Shown in pieces: positions 21,524 to 34,900 of a stretch of 64,000 bases of DNA. A model generated the notes under the pieces. That model did not search any database. It was not told the DNA's origin and was given only the letters and a program-made list of their open reading frames with translations. How positions within the stretch are numbered: position 1 is the first letter of the stretch; the number at the start of each line of letters is the position of its first letter. Position numbers and translations under genes: made by a program. This DNA is from Amblyornis subalaris (Eukaryota > Chordata > Aves > Passeriformes > Ptilonorhynchidae): positions 2,152,676 through 2,216,675 of the forward strand of contig JACAXG010000132.1 in NCBI GenBank assembly GCA_018881555.1. Direction: 5' to 3'.

Positions 21524-22723
21524 TGCCGGACGGACCCTGCACCAAGGCAAGCCCCGGCCCCTTCCCAGCCTTTTCCCTCCGCTTTGCCCCACTCTGCCCA
21601 GCTCCTCGACCCCCTGCCCTGCTTTCCTCCCCTCGGGGATGCGCATTCCTTGTTGTGGATCTGCTTCCCTGGGCAGCCCCCGCTCCTCCTCGGCACTGCC
21701 CGCCCGCGGCCTGCGCTCTCTCCTTCCTGCTTTGTGTTTGATTGTCAAAGCCGAACCTAGACCCAGCTTTTGGGAGCTGCTGTTACTCTCGGGGAGCTCC
21801 TAAACTTCAGGCAGCGTCCCCGTCCAGGCCAGGTGGTGCTGCCAGCCATGGAGTCGCTGGCGGCCTCTGAGCTGCTGCTGCTGCAGCTGCCACGTCTCCG
21901 GGGTGGTTTTCGATGTAAACGTGTGNTCTTCTCAGTAAATGGGTGATAAAAGCAAGTTTAATCGGCTTAAATGTGGGGAAGGGGCAGGAATCACTGCTGC
22001 TTTTCCTTGTTGAAGAAATGGAGCCAGAGACGAGAAGTTTCAGTGCATCCCACCGTGAGTGAAGGTCCTGCCGTCTGCCCTGCGCTTCTCTCCCCGCGCT
22101 GAGCTGGTGCAGATCATGCTGTTCGAAAAATTACTCCTTTCTTGTAGTTTTCTGATGGCCTAATGATCTAGATTAAACTAAAACCATCCATGGAAGATAA
22201 CAAAGAGCTTTTTCACTTATGCACATTTGACTGTGTGTATGCGAGTTAATACACAGGAGTTCTCTGGCTGTTTTAGTAGTGGATAGAATTGCAGATACAA
22301 ATATTTTGGGTTAGTTGTCCTTGCTTTTGTCCCAATATACTTCTTTCCAGACCATGAAAAATTTTTTGGGAATTACTTATATGATGTGGACAACACACTT
22401 AGGCACATGGTGGGATTCTTGGGACTACCCTGTGCAGGGCCAGGAATTGGATTTTGATTATCCTAGTGGGTTCCTTTCACCTCAGAATATTCCNTGATTC
22501 TGTTCTATGAGTCAATGATGTTTGACCATAAAATTATTTTCAGTTTTGCTCTAATCTGCGTTTTTTGGGAGTGGTATGAGACAAGTTCCTTTTGGTAACT
22601 GCCACAAGATAATAGAGATGAATGAACACGTGCAATGCCNTGTCAATCCAGGACCAGAGATCGGTAGCCACTCTTTCTTGAGGAAGTGTTACACAATAAA
22701 ACTGACTAACAACCTCACATTAT

Positions 22724-22763
22724 CTTCTATAAACCAGACCATAAACAGTCTGGTTTATAGAAG
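22724..22763. repeat. Perfect 16-bp inverted repeat (hairpin) upstream of the CASP7 first coding exon
   Basis: The arm CTTCTATAAACCAGAC (22724-22739) is followed by an 8-nt loop and its exact reverse complement (22748-22763). It lies 60 nt before the acceptor of the ATG exon, so a stem could form in the intron close to the branch-point region. Confidence 0.96.
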
Positions 22764-22823
22764 TATTTCTAAACTGTGAGCTCTCACTGAGGGACACTTG
22801 CATTCTTGTACTTTCATTTGCAG

Positions 22824-22936
22824 ATGTCGGAGGATCAGCATGGTGATCTCTCTGCTCGAGAGGGAGGTGATGAAGATGGCTATGATTTAGTTGATGCAAG
22901 GCCAGACAGAAGCAGCAGGTTCTCAATTTTTGGAAA
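22824..22936 (+). CDS. CASP7: CASP7 coding exon 1: prodomain
   Basis: The ATG immediately follows a TTTGCAG acceptor, so the 5' UTR is on an upstream exon. Encodes [20 protein letters not shown] and onward to SIFG/K. It contains the [11 protein letters not shown] segment equivalent to human DSVDAKPDRSS, where the prodomain is removed. Ends in phase 2 at AAA|gtaagt. Confidence 0.96.
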
Positions 22937-25900
22937 GTAAGTTACTACTTCTGCTGCTGTTCTTGTTGTTGTGTCAGCTGCCATGCTACCCTTCTAATCA
23001 TAGAAACATAAAAAGGCTTGATTTGTTGTTCAGTTTGCCATGTCCACAATGTCATAGATGGTATGTATAGAAAGATGGTTTATGTTGTACGAATTTAATG
23101 TATCTGGTCTGTATCTTAAAGCATTTCTCTATAGTATCTCCCTATAGGGAGACCTATAATATCTCCCATAAGTTTTATTTGGCAGCTGAGAGACCGCTAA
23201 GTTCATTTAGCATCAATTATAGTCCCACATCTTCAACATTGACCTTTGGTGGAGCTGGGAATTGAATATGCCATTAATTACCTATTTTACTTCACTCAGC
23301 TCAGCTAATCTTCAGCATCACTGGAATCCCCTGCTGACAGTCTAAGTTAGTTTAAAGCCTGGATGTGCCATCTAGGTTGTAGCACAAAGAAGCCTCACCA
23401 AGTCTAGAGATGTACAGAATACATTAAAAGCCTTTTATTTTAAAGCACAGTAGTCTCACTGAAGCATAAACTTAGTTTCATTAAATCAGTAGGAAGCAAG
23501 AACTATTTACTGCTTGTCTGTACTCCTGAAAAGACCAGATAAATGTGATTGAAAATGCAAAAGGTGCAAAATGAACATGAGAAGTTTACAAACGCNATTG
23601 AATGTCAGCAAATGGCTACTTCACATTGGATTTAGTGAGATTTTGTAAGAGGTGTTTAATACAAAGGCTAATGTATTTACAGAGAGGTTTTGATTTTTTT
23701 CACTATTGGCCATTTACGTTAAAGTGAACAGTATAATTCAGAGNAAGTACATGGCTAATATTCTTTTATTTTTCCTATTCATTCTATGAGTTTAATAGGG
23801 GTAACAAATCTGTGAAAGAAGTGAAGATGCTTTAGTCCTAGAAGACTTTTGATGTGCTGTTAAGCAAATCACTGTACTTTGTCTCATTTTATCATTCCTC
23901 AAATATGTTTCATGATGTGTATGTGTATTATTAATTTTAACAAATAGACAAATGTAACATTTGTTTCTAAATCTTGTCAAATATTTTTCAAAAAAATCCT
24001 CTTTTNAACTTTTTTAAATGTGTATTTTGATATTTGATTTGGTCTTCTTTATAAGAGGTGATATGCTAATACTGTTATTAAATTATTGATAATAAAATAA
24101 TTATTATAATATTATAATAATTAAAATTAATCAAAGTTAATAATTTCTGAAGAAAAGGCAATAATCAGCATTTCTATCACTTTTGTCTATAATAAATTTT
24201 TCACATAATTTGGCTATTCATCAATGTGAGGCATTCATCTTTTGGGAACTCCTTGAAGATGCAATTTGAAACATTTTTCTTCAGATGTCAAAAATTGATC
24301 AGATTAAATATGAGGTAATTGAGAAAATTCAGCTTAGATTTTGTAGAAAAAATATGTTTGAGAAATCTAACAGAGTTTCTCAAAGAAGGTGGTAATTGCT
24401 TTAAGAGGAATGANGTGCTGGACATTTAGGGTCTTGAAAATCCAAGCATGGTAATAAGGTCTTCGTCTTATAGAAACTAAAAATCTTTGGCCTGAAGGAA
24501 CATAGGAGAGGAATGTGAAAGGATAAAGGAAGATGGGATATGATCTAAAATTATGATTGTAGTGAAAGAGAAAGTGAAGAGAGAATGATCATTCTTTATG
24601 CCTCATAGGAACTTTAGGGGACATCCACTGAAAAGTTCCTGCAGTAGGTTTAAAACAAGTGTCAAGATGTAATTTTCACATAGTGCAGAATGTCACTGTA
24701 GAACTTAAAGCCAGAGGATATGCAGATGTCAAGATTTTAGATAAATTCAGAAGAGAATTAGATGTATTCGTGGGAGAAAAGTCCAGGGGGAATATTGATG
24801 TTAAAATCTTTGGTGAAGATGTTCCTAATCTGTGAGAATATATTCTGTATCCAATTTCTTTCCTTCAAACTTGTTACTAGTCAGCACCAGATACCAGGCT
24901 AGGTGTACTTTTACTTGAACNACTGTGGCTCTGTGTCTTGATTGCCAAAGCTTCATTTTGGCAACATGAAGTAATACCTGTAGAATAAGATGTTTAGAAA
25001 GCTTTAGAGTGACTGCATTTTTATTGTCCCTTTTTTGTTGTTTTAGCAACCCAGTCTTTACCATCTGTGCAGAACTTTCAATGAAATTCTTCATTGCATT
25101 TCAGGTACTATTGCTTAAATATGTAAATTCAACAGGTAAACAGGTAACTTGTGATGTTAAATAAGCCTGTTAATTTTAATTTGGCAGAAACAGAGCAGTG
25201 AGAAACTAAATTCAAGCTGTGCAGAAAGACCAGTGTTTTCTGGACTTCATAGGTTCAATTTGCCGCTTTCTGGCTGTGACTGGAGATCTGTCTCATAAGA
25301 GCAGTAAATTCTAGAAATAAGTTAAAATCTTACTCACTACAGCACGGTTTTCTCTNAGAAGTCTGTGAGGCTGCTTTACCAAGGAGGCCACGAGGCTCAN
25401 AACAAGCCACGATGAGCAGATTCTTCTGACACCTCAACAGTTTGGGGGAATTATCTTCCGTGTATTTCCTTCTCTTTGAAAAAGTGCTGCTGCTTAATTC
25501 ATGTTGAGGAGGAAGAACTGTTTGGTGAGGAAANGAGTTGAAAGTAGTTNTGGATTAAATCTGCCAGCGGTGCTNGGTGCCGGGTTTTTTTAGCCACTAG
25601 ATGGCAGGAAGGGATTAATTTTGTTTGCTGCAAAAAAGACAAGAATTGGGCTGCATTGCAGTTGAGCAAAAAGTTANGTTTCAGAAAGCAGAAATAGCAG
25701 GATACACTCTGGCAGGGCTGCGCTTAAAACACGATTAAGNAAAGATTAAGCTAAGGATTTCAAATGTGTATTTTAATTTTTTATCNAATACTTGGCCACT
25801 AATAGAATTTTTCCCATATAAATTTTTCTTTTCTGTGTTGCATGTACTCCTTTTACACTTTCAAAGCTTTAAANATAGTCTTGCTTCTCCCCAGGATGAT

Positions 25901-28900
25901 TTAATACCTTCATTTGGTATCTCTTGTGTTTTATTGGGGAACTCAGGGCGATGGATAGCAGCAAATGCATTTTAGCATCCAGGAAAGTTAATGTAACATG
26001 AAATGGAATAAAATTGCAGTTCCACTGTGTTAAGTAGATTTCTCTTAATCCTAATTAAAGGGTTTTTTTAAAAAGCTTCATCTGAAAATTCCCGAGGCTT
26101 GGTAGACTTGCANTTGCACTGTCAATAATCCTGGCTCTTCATGGGCTTCAGTGAAGAAACATAATGCAGAAGTGGTGGTTGTTAGTAGTATCTAGGTAAC
26201 AGTTTTATCCTAATTTAATTGTATAGAACCATTTTCTTCTGCTTACTTTTATCTATGCCAGCCCTACTGCCTTGTTTTACAGGCAATGTTCCCCTTCTCA
26301 TCTGGAAACAGAAAACATAATTTAAATATATATTTAAAAACTCTTACAAATACTTCGTTAAAATTGAAACTGTGTGATTCTCTAGTGCCCTCAATGCAGA
26401 CATAGGAAATATATTGTAAGAAAATCCCACTGAGGAATTTGAGAGGCTTATGGGGTGCATGAGCATGTAGTCACCAAGAGTATTTCAGCTGTTTAACACT
26501 GCAAACCCGAATTATCTGTGAGATATTTATTTCTGTCAAGTCATGCCACTATGAAGTTTGAGACTTTTGATTAATTTGAAAGTTTCCTGGAAATACCAGT
26601 GTTTATTTCACCTTCTGTAGTTCAGTAGTTGTGACGGTTATATTGTTAAGATATCTACCAGGTTTGTAAAGTAGTATTTAGATGAAAAAGATTCATGGAT
26701 GTATACATGTCATTTTCATGTGTACAGTGTTTATTTGGGTTCCAGGACATCAAAGTGGGAAAGCACAGATGTTACCAAAAGCTCTCTATTTTAACTTCAC
26801 GACCCTTGTCTCAGCATAGCTATATTTCTCAAAATAAATGGCCTTGCCCTTCAAAGAATAAATACTCACTTTTGAGATTCAGCCTCAGCTCAGCCTCAGG
26901 TTTGGAGCTGTAACAGATGTGGAAAGTTGTCTTTGTTTCAGCTCTGCTCTCCTGTTGTTCCTCTGTCCTTTGGGGAGCTGTTTTCCCTCCACTTTTTACA
27001 GCATCACATTCATTCTGAGTTGGAAGGGACCCACAAGGATCATCGAGTCCAGCTCATAAGCGGCTCATATGGAGATTACCAACAGCTTATTTTTATATTG
27101 GTTTGTAAAAGAAGCTGCTCTTCAGGTAGAACTTTATGAAGAACCGTTTCACAGTGATGTAGATACTTATGTTTTCCAGAGCTGTCCATTCCATTACAGA
27201 TTTTTCAGTGTTAGAATATTACAGACCTATAGAAGTAAATATTGCTAAGAAAAGTATCTATTTTATCCCTAGATAGACTAAAAATAGCAAGCTACTTTAA
27301 AGCAAATAATAGCTGATGAATCATTATCTGAAGTCATGCTCAGGGCTGCAACTCAGATGTTTGAACTGACCTCCTGTTTCAGCCTCATGTTTCCTTTATG
27401 CCTCTAAGGAACTCACTGTGTGCTTTAGTCTGTCCTGTAAATGGGTGATGATCTTTCCTTTTACTGTCATAAATCCAAAATCTATCACAATCTAATTTTA
27501 ATTTTATTTGAGTTTATTTGTTAGCACAAGCTAAATATCAATTGTTTATGTTCACCCCCAAGAGCCAAACATAAAATTTCCGAAGTGATCTACAGTCTGT
27601 TAAAGTTCCTACAAAGACAACAAAGAGATTGTAACATGGAACAACAGGGATATTTCATTTTTATTACTCTCTTTTAAGTCAAAGGGGATTTTTTATTTGT
27701 TTGTTGCTGCAGTTTTTGTTAGATCTGGAACTCAGCTTCTGGAGAACACTGCGGGAGTATTTAACAGAGTGGAAATTGTGGTCAGTGATTGTACTTTCCC
27801 TTGGATGCTTACTGGATGTACCATATAGGAAATGCCCAAGTATCTTGAACTGGGATCTAATCTATATTATAAGAACTCATTAACTCACAGTCAATATTTG
27901 TTTCCAGTCTCCTTAGAGAAGCACTGCAAGCACTGAGTTATCCAGGAACTGTATCTGCAGTAATCACAGTCAAGTATCCTAATTACTTTTTAGTGTAGTA
28001 ATTTATTTCCTTCATTACAACAAACTCTGGGCTGTATCATAGAGAATTTGGAGGATAGCTGTTGTGTAGGGTGACATTCAAGCTTTCAAAGCAATCCAAA
28101 CAAATTTAAGCCAAATTTATAATAAACCAAAACTGTTTAAGGGCAAATGTGTAGGAAGTGGTTCCATTAATAAAAGTAGAGGGAGGCTTTATAAACTCTG
28201 AGTGTTAGTTTGCATTATTTTGTTAGAAACATTCATGGTGTAAATAGTGTAGTAGTGGTGCACCAGGTTTTGACAGAAGGCAGAAGGACGTGTCACAAAG
28301 TGAAGTCTGCTGTCCCACCTCCATCTCAAAATCTCTTTTCCTGTGCTCCTCTATAGGAACAGTGGTCGAATGAGAGCGATGGGAGNGTGTTTTGCGCTTG
28401 TCAGCAAAGGTAGATCAGGCCTGCATGACCTCAGCTCNCAGGGTGATGGCTACGAGGCTTTGAATAGCCCCACAGAAAAGTCCAGCGTGACCCACTGCTG
28501 ACACAGGCGAATGTTTGGGCCTGAACACACACAGCATCCTGTTTCTCTCTGCGATGTAACCCTGAGCATGGTGGGCTCCTAGCAATAGCAGAGAAGATTA
28601 GACTTGCTCTTGAGGACAAGCTGAAGCTGTTTTCAGATGCAGTGTGGAGTACCATTTGATGATGAGCCAAGGTACTGTAGAGTGTTATTCACCTCCTTCC
28701 TTCTCTGACACCTGTTTGGAAAAACCATGAGTTTAGACCCTAAAAGAGTTTAGTTTCAGTGCTTATTGCAAGCTAATTGTAGCTCCACTGGCATTTTGCA
28801 ATTGCTAAGCCTTGCCAGAGTGTTCTCTGAGGAACAGTGTTTGGAGGGGTTGCTTTATTTTGAGTAATTTTCCAAGCAATCCATATGTACCTGTTAATTT

Positions 28901-31900
28901 CTCTTGGTACCTATGATAGNTAAGAGAAGCCTCATCGGTTTTTTTTGCATATAATTGCCAGTTTCCTATGTACATTATACTACCTAGGGTATGATCATGC
29001 CAGATTTCAGTTTCCAGAACACCCATGGAAGGTATGTATGTGCAGGTTTTCTAGAAATGAGCAGAAAGCCTTTCAGCAAGCAAAATTCTTTATTTGTAAA
29101 AATTTACCTTTTGAGTGTTGACTATTATGTTGCATACAATATTGTGAGGCCTACACAGCAGATATCATGCAGCTAATTGGGAAGCTGAATCTGAATTACA
29201 AAATGATGATTGAGAGTTTAGAACTCTGTGTTGCAGGCATTACACCACAAAATTGGGTGTGGGTTGTAAGTGATCCTTAAAATACTAAGTGCACANAACT
29301 AGGGCACTGCTACCTTTTTCTTTTTTGTTTTTACCTTTGTCTTCAACTCTTGTGAAATGTTGACAATATTAGATATAAGNCTGTTGAAACTTTTTGTCCA
29401 AAGTGCAGCTGGCTTAGTCCCAATGCNCTTGGTCTGCTTCATTTGTATATAATAAATTAAATTGCAGTCATGGTTTTGATTTAAAATACTTAAGGCCATC
29501 ACTAACACATAGTTAAAAAGACAGGAAGACATATTTAGATGTAACTTTCGGAACCCCAAAAGATACTTACAAAGGATGCCAGAAGTTGTAATCTGAGGCT
29601 TGTTCTTTCAGAGAGCTCAACTCTTTCATTACACAGTGTTTTCAGTTGTCCTGGACTGAGTCTCTCTGTTTTCCAGATTCTTAGAGAAGATTCTCTCTCC
29701 TAATTGGAGATGGATCTGAAACTAAAATGGNACAAAAAAGCGACAAGGGTAGCTCAGTGTCTGAAAAATGTCTTATAATGAGGAATTTAAACTGTATTAA
29801 GTTTCAGTTGACATTTAATGGTCATATACAGGCACTAGCAGTNTTCTCTCTTCAGGGAAACTAATGTGCAGTAATCAAAGATAGGAATTTGTTTCCGGAC
29901 TGAGATCCACTGTAAACTTCCATAATTGACAATAAGAATGCCTTTGTTTCATGCATTTTCCTTCCAGGAGGCACCTGTCAGTAAGCTAACTCACACACTC
30001 TGGACATAAACATTGCACAGACTTACAAAATAGCGGATTTTAAATTTATTCTCTAGTTGACTGTACAGAATCCCAGAATCCCAGAGTGGGTCAGGTTGAA
30101 AGGGACCACAATGGGTCATCTGGTCCAACCTCCCTGCTCAAGCAGTGTCATCCCAGAGCACATGGCACGGGATTGCCACTGAGATTAGCTCTGTTGGTTA
30201 GAGCATGGTGCATCAGTTTCTGCACTGCCATCCCTCTGGAAAGAATCCATAAGTTCTGCAGTTGCTTTATGAAGGAAGTTTGCTTAGGCTTCATTTTGTA
30301 ATAGAGAAACTAAGACCAAGAGATATGGAGTGACTTTCACAAAGTTATTCAACAGCAGAAGCACAATTCATTTTGGTTTGTTCAATACCTTTCATCAAGT
30401 TAATTGGGCAAAGCATAGCTAGTACATAGTCTTAATAAATATATTTTATTCTGTGTCGTACTCTTGGACGTGATATTAGGAAACTTAGGGAACTGCCAGG
30501 ATTTCTTTAAATAAATTGAAGTAATTTATTTTGCAAATTTTCTGTGAAATCTGTAGCAGTACTGCTACCTATCTCATACCAAGAACAAAAGTGCATTTTT
30601 AGTATGATATTGGTTTTTTGGATGAATGAACTCGGTCCTGTCTTGGAAAGAATTTTTTAATGATAGCTTAGGTTCCTTCCCAGCTGTAGCATTATCTTGA
30701 TAAGTTCAGGGAAATAATCTCATTACTTACCTAACTCCTTTCTTTCGAGACTGCTACAGCAATATTTTCTGTTCAAAATTACTGTGTTTACAGTTATTTG
30801 AAGGGCCTGTGATGTGGGTTTCCAAAGGAACATTGTCCTAGTAGCTTCCTAACTTCGGGTTCATTCAAGCAAAAGGCTTTGCCTCTGTGGACTTTTAAAC
30901 TGTCTCTGTTTAGCCAGCTGACAATCTAATTCCAAAGATGCCCTTAAGAAGTCATGAACTAATTGGCAGTTCAAAAAGAATCTGAAGGCTGATTAATTCT
31001 TATGGCCCTGTTCTTGAGAACATTTACAGTCAGCCATTATTTTATTGNCTGACCAGTCCTGTTGCTCCCAGGAAGAAAGTGGAGTGTGTTCATCAGGGCC
31101 TGTGGTGTTCCAGGAAGCCATTTCCTTTTATTCCGCCCATTCCCAAAAATGATTTTCAAAGTTTAGGAGTTTCATCAGGGCAATATATAAAGATGCAAGG
31201 GCAGCACCGACTTTATATGTCATCGATAAATACGAACTTCAGACTTCAGTATTATCAGTTTAGCATATTTCACTGCAATTTTCAGTTTCTTTACTAGACG
31301 AAACAAGATCATGAGATGGAACAGAAATCTAGGGCCACTGGTCTTTGTGTGTGTTTGCATGTGTGTGTGGNATTGTGTTGTTTATGTTTGCTATTCTAAA
31401 TTTCAGCTGTCAGTTCTCATGCCTTTTGTGTAAGACATCTAGTTTCCAAAGTAAGCAGTATAAGTGAAATAATGTTTAGATGCTTTTTGGGGAACTTCTA
31501 TGTGCAGTTTTGTAGGACCACTTTTCTTCTCTCTGCTAAATGAAGACTCTCTATTGTGTGGAAAATATGCTGACTTTAATATTAGAAATTTTTTCAATTT
31601 TCCTGTGACATCTATCTGGGATATATTTTAAAGTAACCTTCTAGGGACTGGTTACTTTGCTGGTGCTCATCTATCAAAGCCAGCGGTCATTTGCTAACAT
31701 TTGCTAATAGGGAAATTGAAAGTATGCAATGCTTAATTGAACTTCTTCCTATACAATTAGCATTGCCCCTGTTTCCTCAGGAGACTTTTGTTTCAACTAT
31801 TAAGCTTTTTTTTTTTTTAGTTTCTCTACTGGCACATAATTTGCAAGCCTGAGTATGCACCTTCAAATACACTGTAATACNGTTTTAGTGTTTGGTCTAG

Positions 31901-34900
31901 ACCTTGTGGCTTAGTCTTTATCCCATATAATTTATGCTTTCTGATTTTTAGCAGTAAANGAATATTCATTTTTATAAAAGACAGTTCAAGTAGTGACACA
32001 TTCTTCTTGTCCAGAAATGTTGCTGCTCTGCCAGCCTGATGCAATATTAATGGAAAAAGGCAACAGGATAATCTATTATTTGCATGCAGCTCTAAATCTG
32101 TGTGACACTACCAAAACAGATCTGACAAAGAACAAAGAGTCTGACTTAGAGAATCTAAGATCTAAAAAGCTCTAGTCAGGTTTAACAAGTGTCTTTTTCT
32201 TGTTATTGCCAATAGGTTTCAAGATAAAAAAAAATTCAAGGTGGGGAGAGTGTACTTAGTAACTAGAGGTGTGCTAAATATAGCGAAATTAAAATGGGTA
32301 AAAGATTAAAGCTGGTAGTTTGAAGAGAAGGTTATATAGAAGTAAGAGATATTAATACATGATCGTCAGAAAGCATCAGATATATGAATTATAGAGACCA
32401 CATCGGACCACTAATTATTGAGGCTAAGGTAGAAACACAGAACAAAATATTGATCCTTGTTTTGTCTAATTTATGAATTCTGTTTCCAGTTCACTTTTTT
32501 TGGAATAATAACTCTAAATTGGTCTCCAGCACACTCAGTTTTACTACACATAGCTTAATGATGCCTTGTGAATTCAAACACAGTCTTCTTTGCATTTTCA
32601 TTGTTTTCTGCTTATCCTTTCACTATCTTTTTAAATAAATAAGTCCAATCCAGGATTTTTCCCCAGGAGAGCAAACAGCACTTCTGATGAGCAGTAGTCA
32701 CAACCATTATTTGTACTGTGCATGCAACGCTGGAAAGAGTGGGGTTTTTTAGACAAAAAGAGCATCATAGAGCCACACAAACTGCATAAAAATAAATCAG
32801 CAATATAGGCTGCATAAGTTTCTTCAGAGGCCTTAGAACTAATGTATTGTCCCATACACTTACTCCACAATATTGTAAATTAATGGGGAATTTATTCAAA
32901 TGAAGCCTGTGAAGAGATCCCCGGATGTAAAAGTCCTAAGGGAAACATCTCAGTTGATTNTAATAGATTAAAGAGCATTGCAGTTTAAGATACCTTGCAT
33001 CCCACAACAGTTAAGTGTGTGAAAGTTCTGGTGGGTATCAATGGATTACCTGGGAATATTTGTACTGTGGACTTTGTCCCTGTACCACTGCTGTAATCTT
33101 GCCTGGATCCAACAGAAAGGCTGACAACGTGACAGAAACGAGAATAAAACTATTCTCCAATGCCAAAAAGCATCTGGACTCTGGAAGGGATCCNGAAATT
33201 ATGTGTTTTGTAAAGACACCCTGTTTTCAAAGGCAAATTTTCTTTGTAACAGAAACATGTTAGTATGTCACACTAATACATGGTAGCAAAAGGAATTGCG
33301 GGAAGNTGCCAGTAGAAAGGAAGCCAAAGGAGAGAAAATCTCAGCTGCTAAGAGACACTGCTTTATTTTTTCTNAATAATCTTTAAGTATAATTAAATGT
33401 TGCCAGTGATATTTTTACCCTTAAATGTTGAACCATACTGAAACAATCATTTACCCAAAGTATAAGAGAAAAGAAAGTTTGTTGTGATAAATAGCAGTCC
33501 TTTAGATGATCAAGTCCACGACTCATGCAGGTGATGTATCTCCATTGACTCTGACAGAATTTTAGCCACTCCTGGTGATTAAAAAAATGACTGTTACTAT
33601 TTAAAAGTTCGATAATAAAATGATAAATGTTATGGATAACTTTAGTTTCGTATCTGAAAAGTGGGAAGTTGATAATAATCATTTTCACAGGGTTGATACC
33701 AACTGAGTCTAGACTTGATGAAATCACATTCCCAGACATAGGATTGTCAAGCCTAAGGCCTGGATTTAGAGACACAGTAAGGGTCAAAATGTGCAAGCTC
33801 TATGAGAGTGCCAGAGTAGAGTTTCAGCTCTGCTGAACTGTTGACCAAAGGGAGAGAACATGAAATATGGGACAGCACTAAAAGGATGAATATTTCGGTC
33901 TAAGGCAAGGGTCGGTGACCGCTAATGGAATGAGGAGTAATGGCACAGTTGTAATTAAGAGCTGAAGAATGAGTATACAGTCATGGAATTCAACTTTCTA
34001 TTTAGTCCAGGCGAGTTTGAATCCCAAAAGAGGGAAATTAAAGACACTAGGTGTCAGAGAAACAGAATGAAATAAAGCAGAGTTTGAAACATTTTATTAC
34101 AGTGTATAACTAACCTGTGGAAACCCTTTTGGAAAATACAGTGATTAGAAAGCTTAGTAAAAACAGCAGTCAACATTTATATTAACAGGTGTCCAGTTCA
34201 AAGTTTAGAAAATAAAGATTTAGGCTTTCAGTCATAAGCCAGCCTGTCACTGACAAGACATTTCCCTTAAGGACTGATTAATGCATATTTATAACTTTAT
34301 TAGCTATTATTACAAGGTCTTATTTAGCTTGTTGAAGCTGGAGAGTTGGACATCATACTGTCAGTTCAGTCCAGTCAGGCAGTTCCCATATCGTGCTATT
34401 CTGGCACAGGAACCAGAATCTCCAAAAAAATAATTTCTGTCTGGACTGCAGGCCCAGGCTAAGTATAATCCACAGCCTTTGCTTCCTTATTCACTCAGTT
34501 TGGACTGANGCCAAAAGATTTCTGGAACTTTTTATTGTCTGCCAGTAAAGGAGTGATGGGCATAACCCTATAGAGCATGATGGAGTTTTTTAGTATTTCA
34601 TTAACCTGATCACCCTGGGAGGAATCATTAGAGTAAACCTATAGTACCCTCTGTAAAGGAATGGGGAAATGATAGCTCTGTGTGCTGCTGTGCTGCCAGG
34701 GCTTGTCTGTGGCATTTGCCATTGACTGGCATAGNGCTTCTGGCTGCTTTTGAGAATTCCAGCAGCAGGAATTACATCCCTTCAACCCACGAGTATTTCT
34801 GCATGAATGAGTGCAAACTATTGAACTTGGGAGTGAGGTGGTTTCAGAGAAGTTGCGTGGCTACGTTGTTATGCCACTTAACCCCTGCTGCTGTTTTCAG

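Larger units (their letters stand above)
21240..21900 (+). promoter_or_regulatory. CASP7: CpG-island promoter of CASP7
   Basis: A GC- and CpG-rich block in otherwise AT-rich DNA, on the correct side of CASP7 and about 0.9-1.6 kb before its first coding exon. It contains a G-rich tandem repeat (21305-21441) and a tandem interferon-response motif (21499-21523). The CASP7 ATG directly follows a splice acceptor, so at least one noncoding 5' exon must lie upstream, most likely here. Candidate donors downstream include gtaaat at 21935 and gtgagt at 22055; I cannot choose between them. Confidence 0.75.

Noticed and set aside
21175..21803. Overlapping 155-173-codon open frames on both strands
   Set aside because: They arise from the GC-rich 12-bp tandem repeat and CpG island; the products are low-complexity (GTGMGMG, PIPVPIP, GDRDGD) and frame-independent.
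33383..33796. 137-codon minus-strand open frame in the CASP7 intron
   Set aside because: No recognisable family or motif; AT-rich intronic sequence of this length gives such frames by chance.
33905..33921. Estrogen-response-element-like GGTCGGTGACC
   Set aside because: The half-sites lack the required GGTCA/TGACC pairing with a 3-bp spacer.
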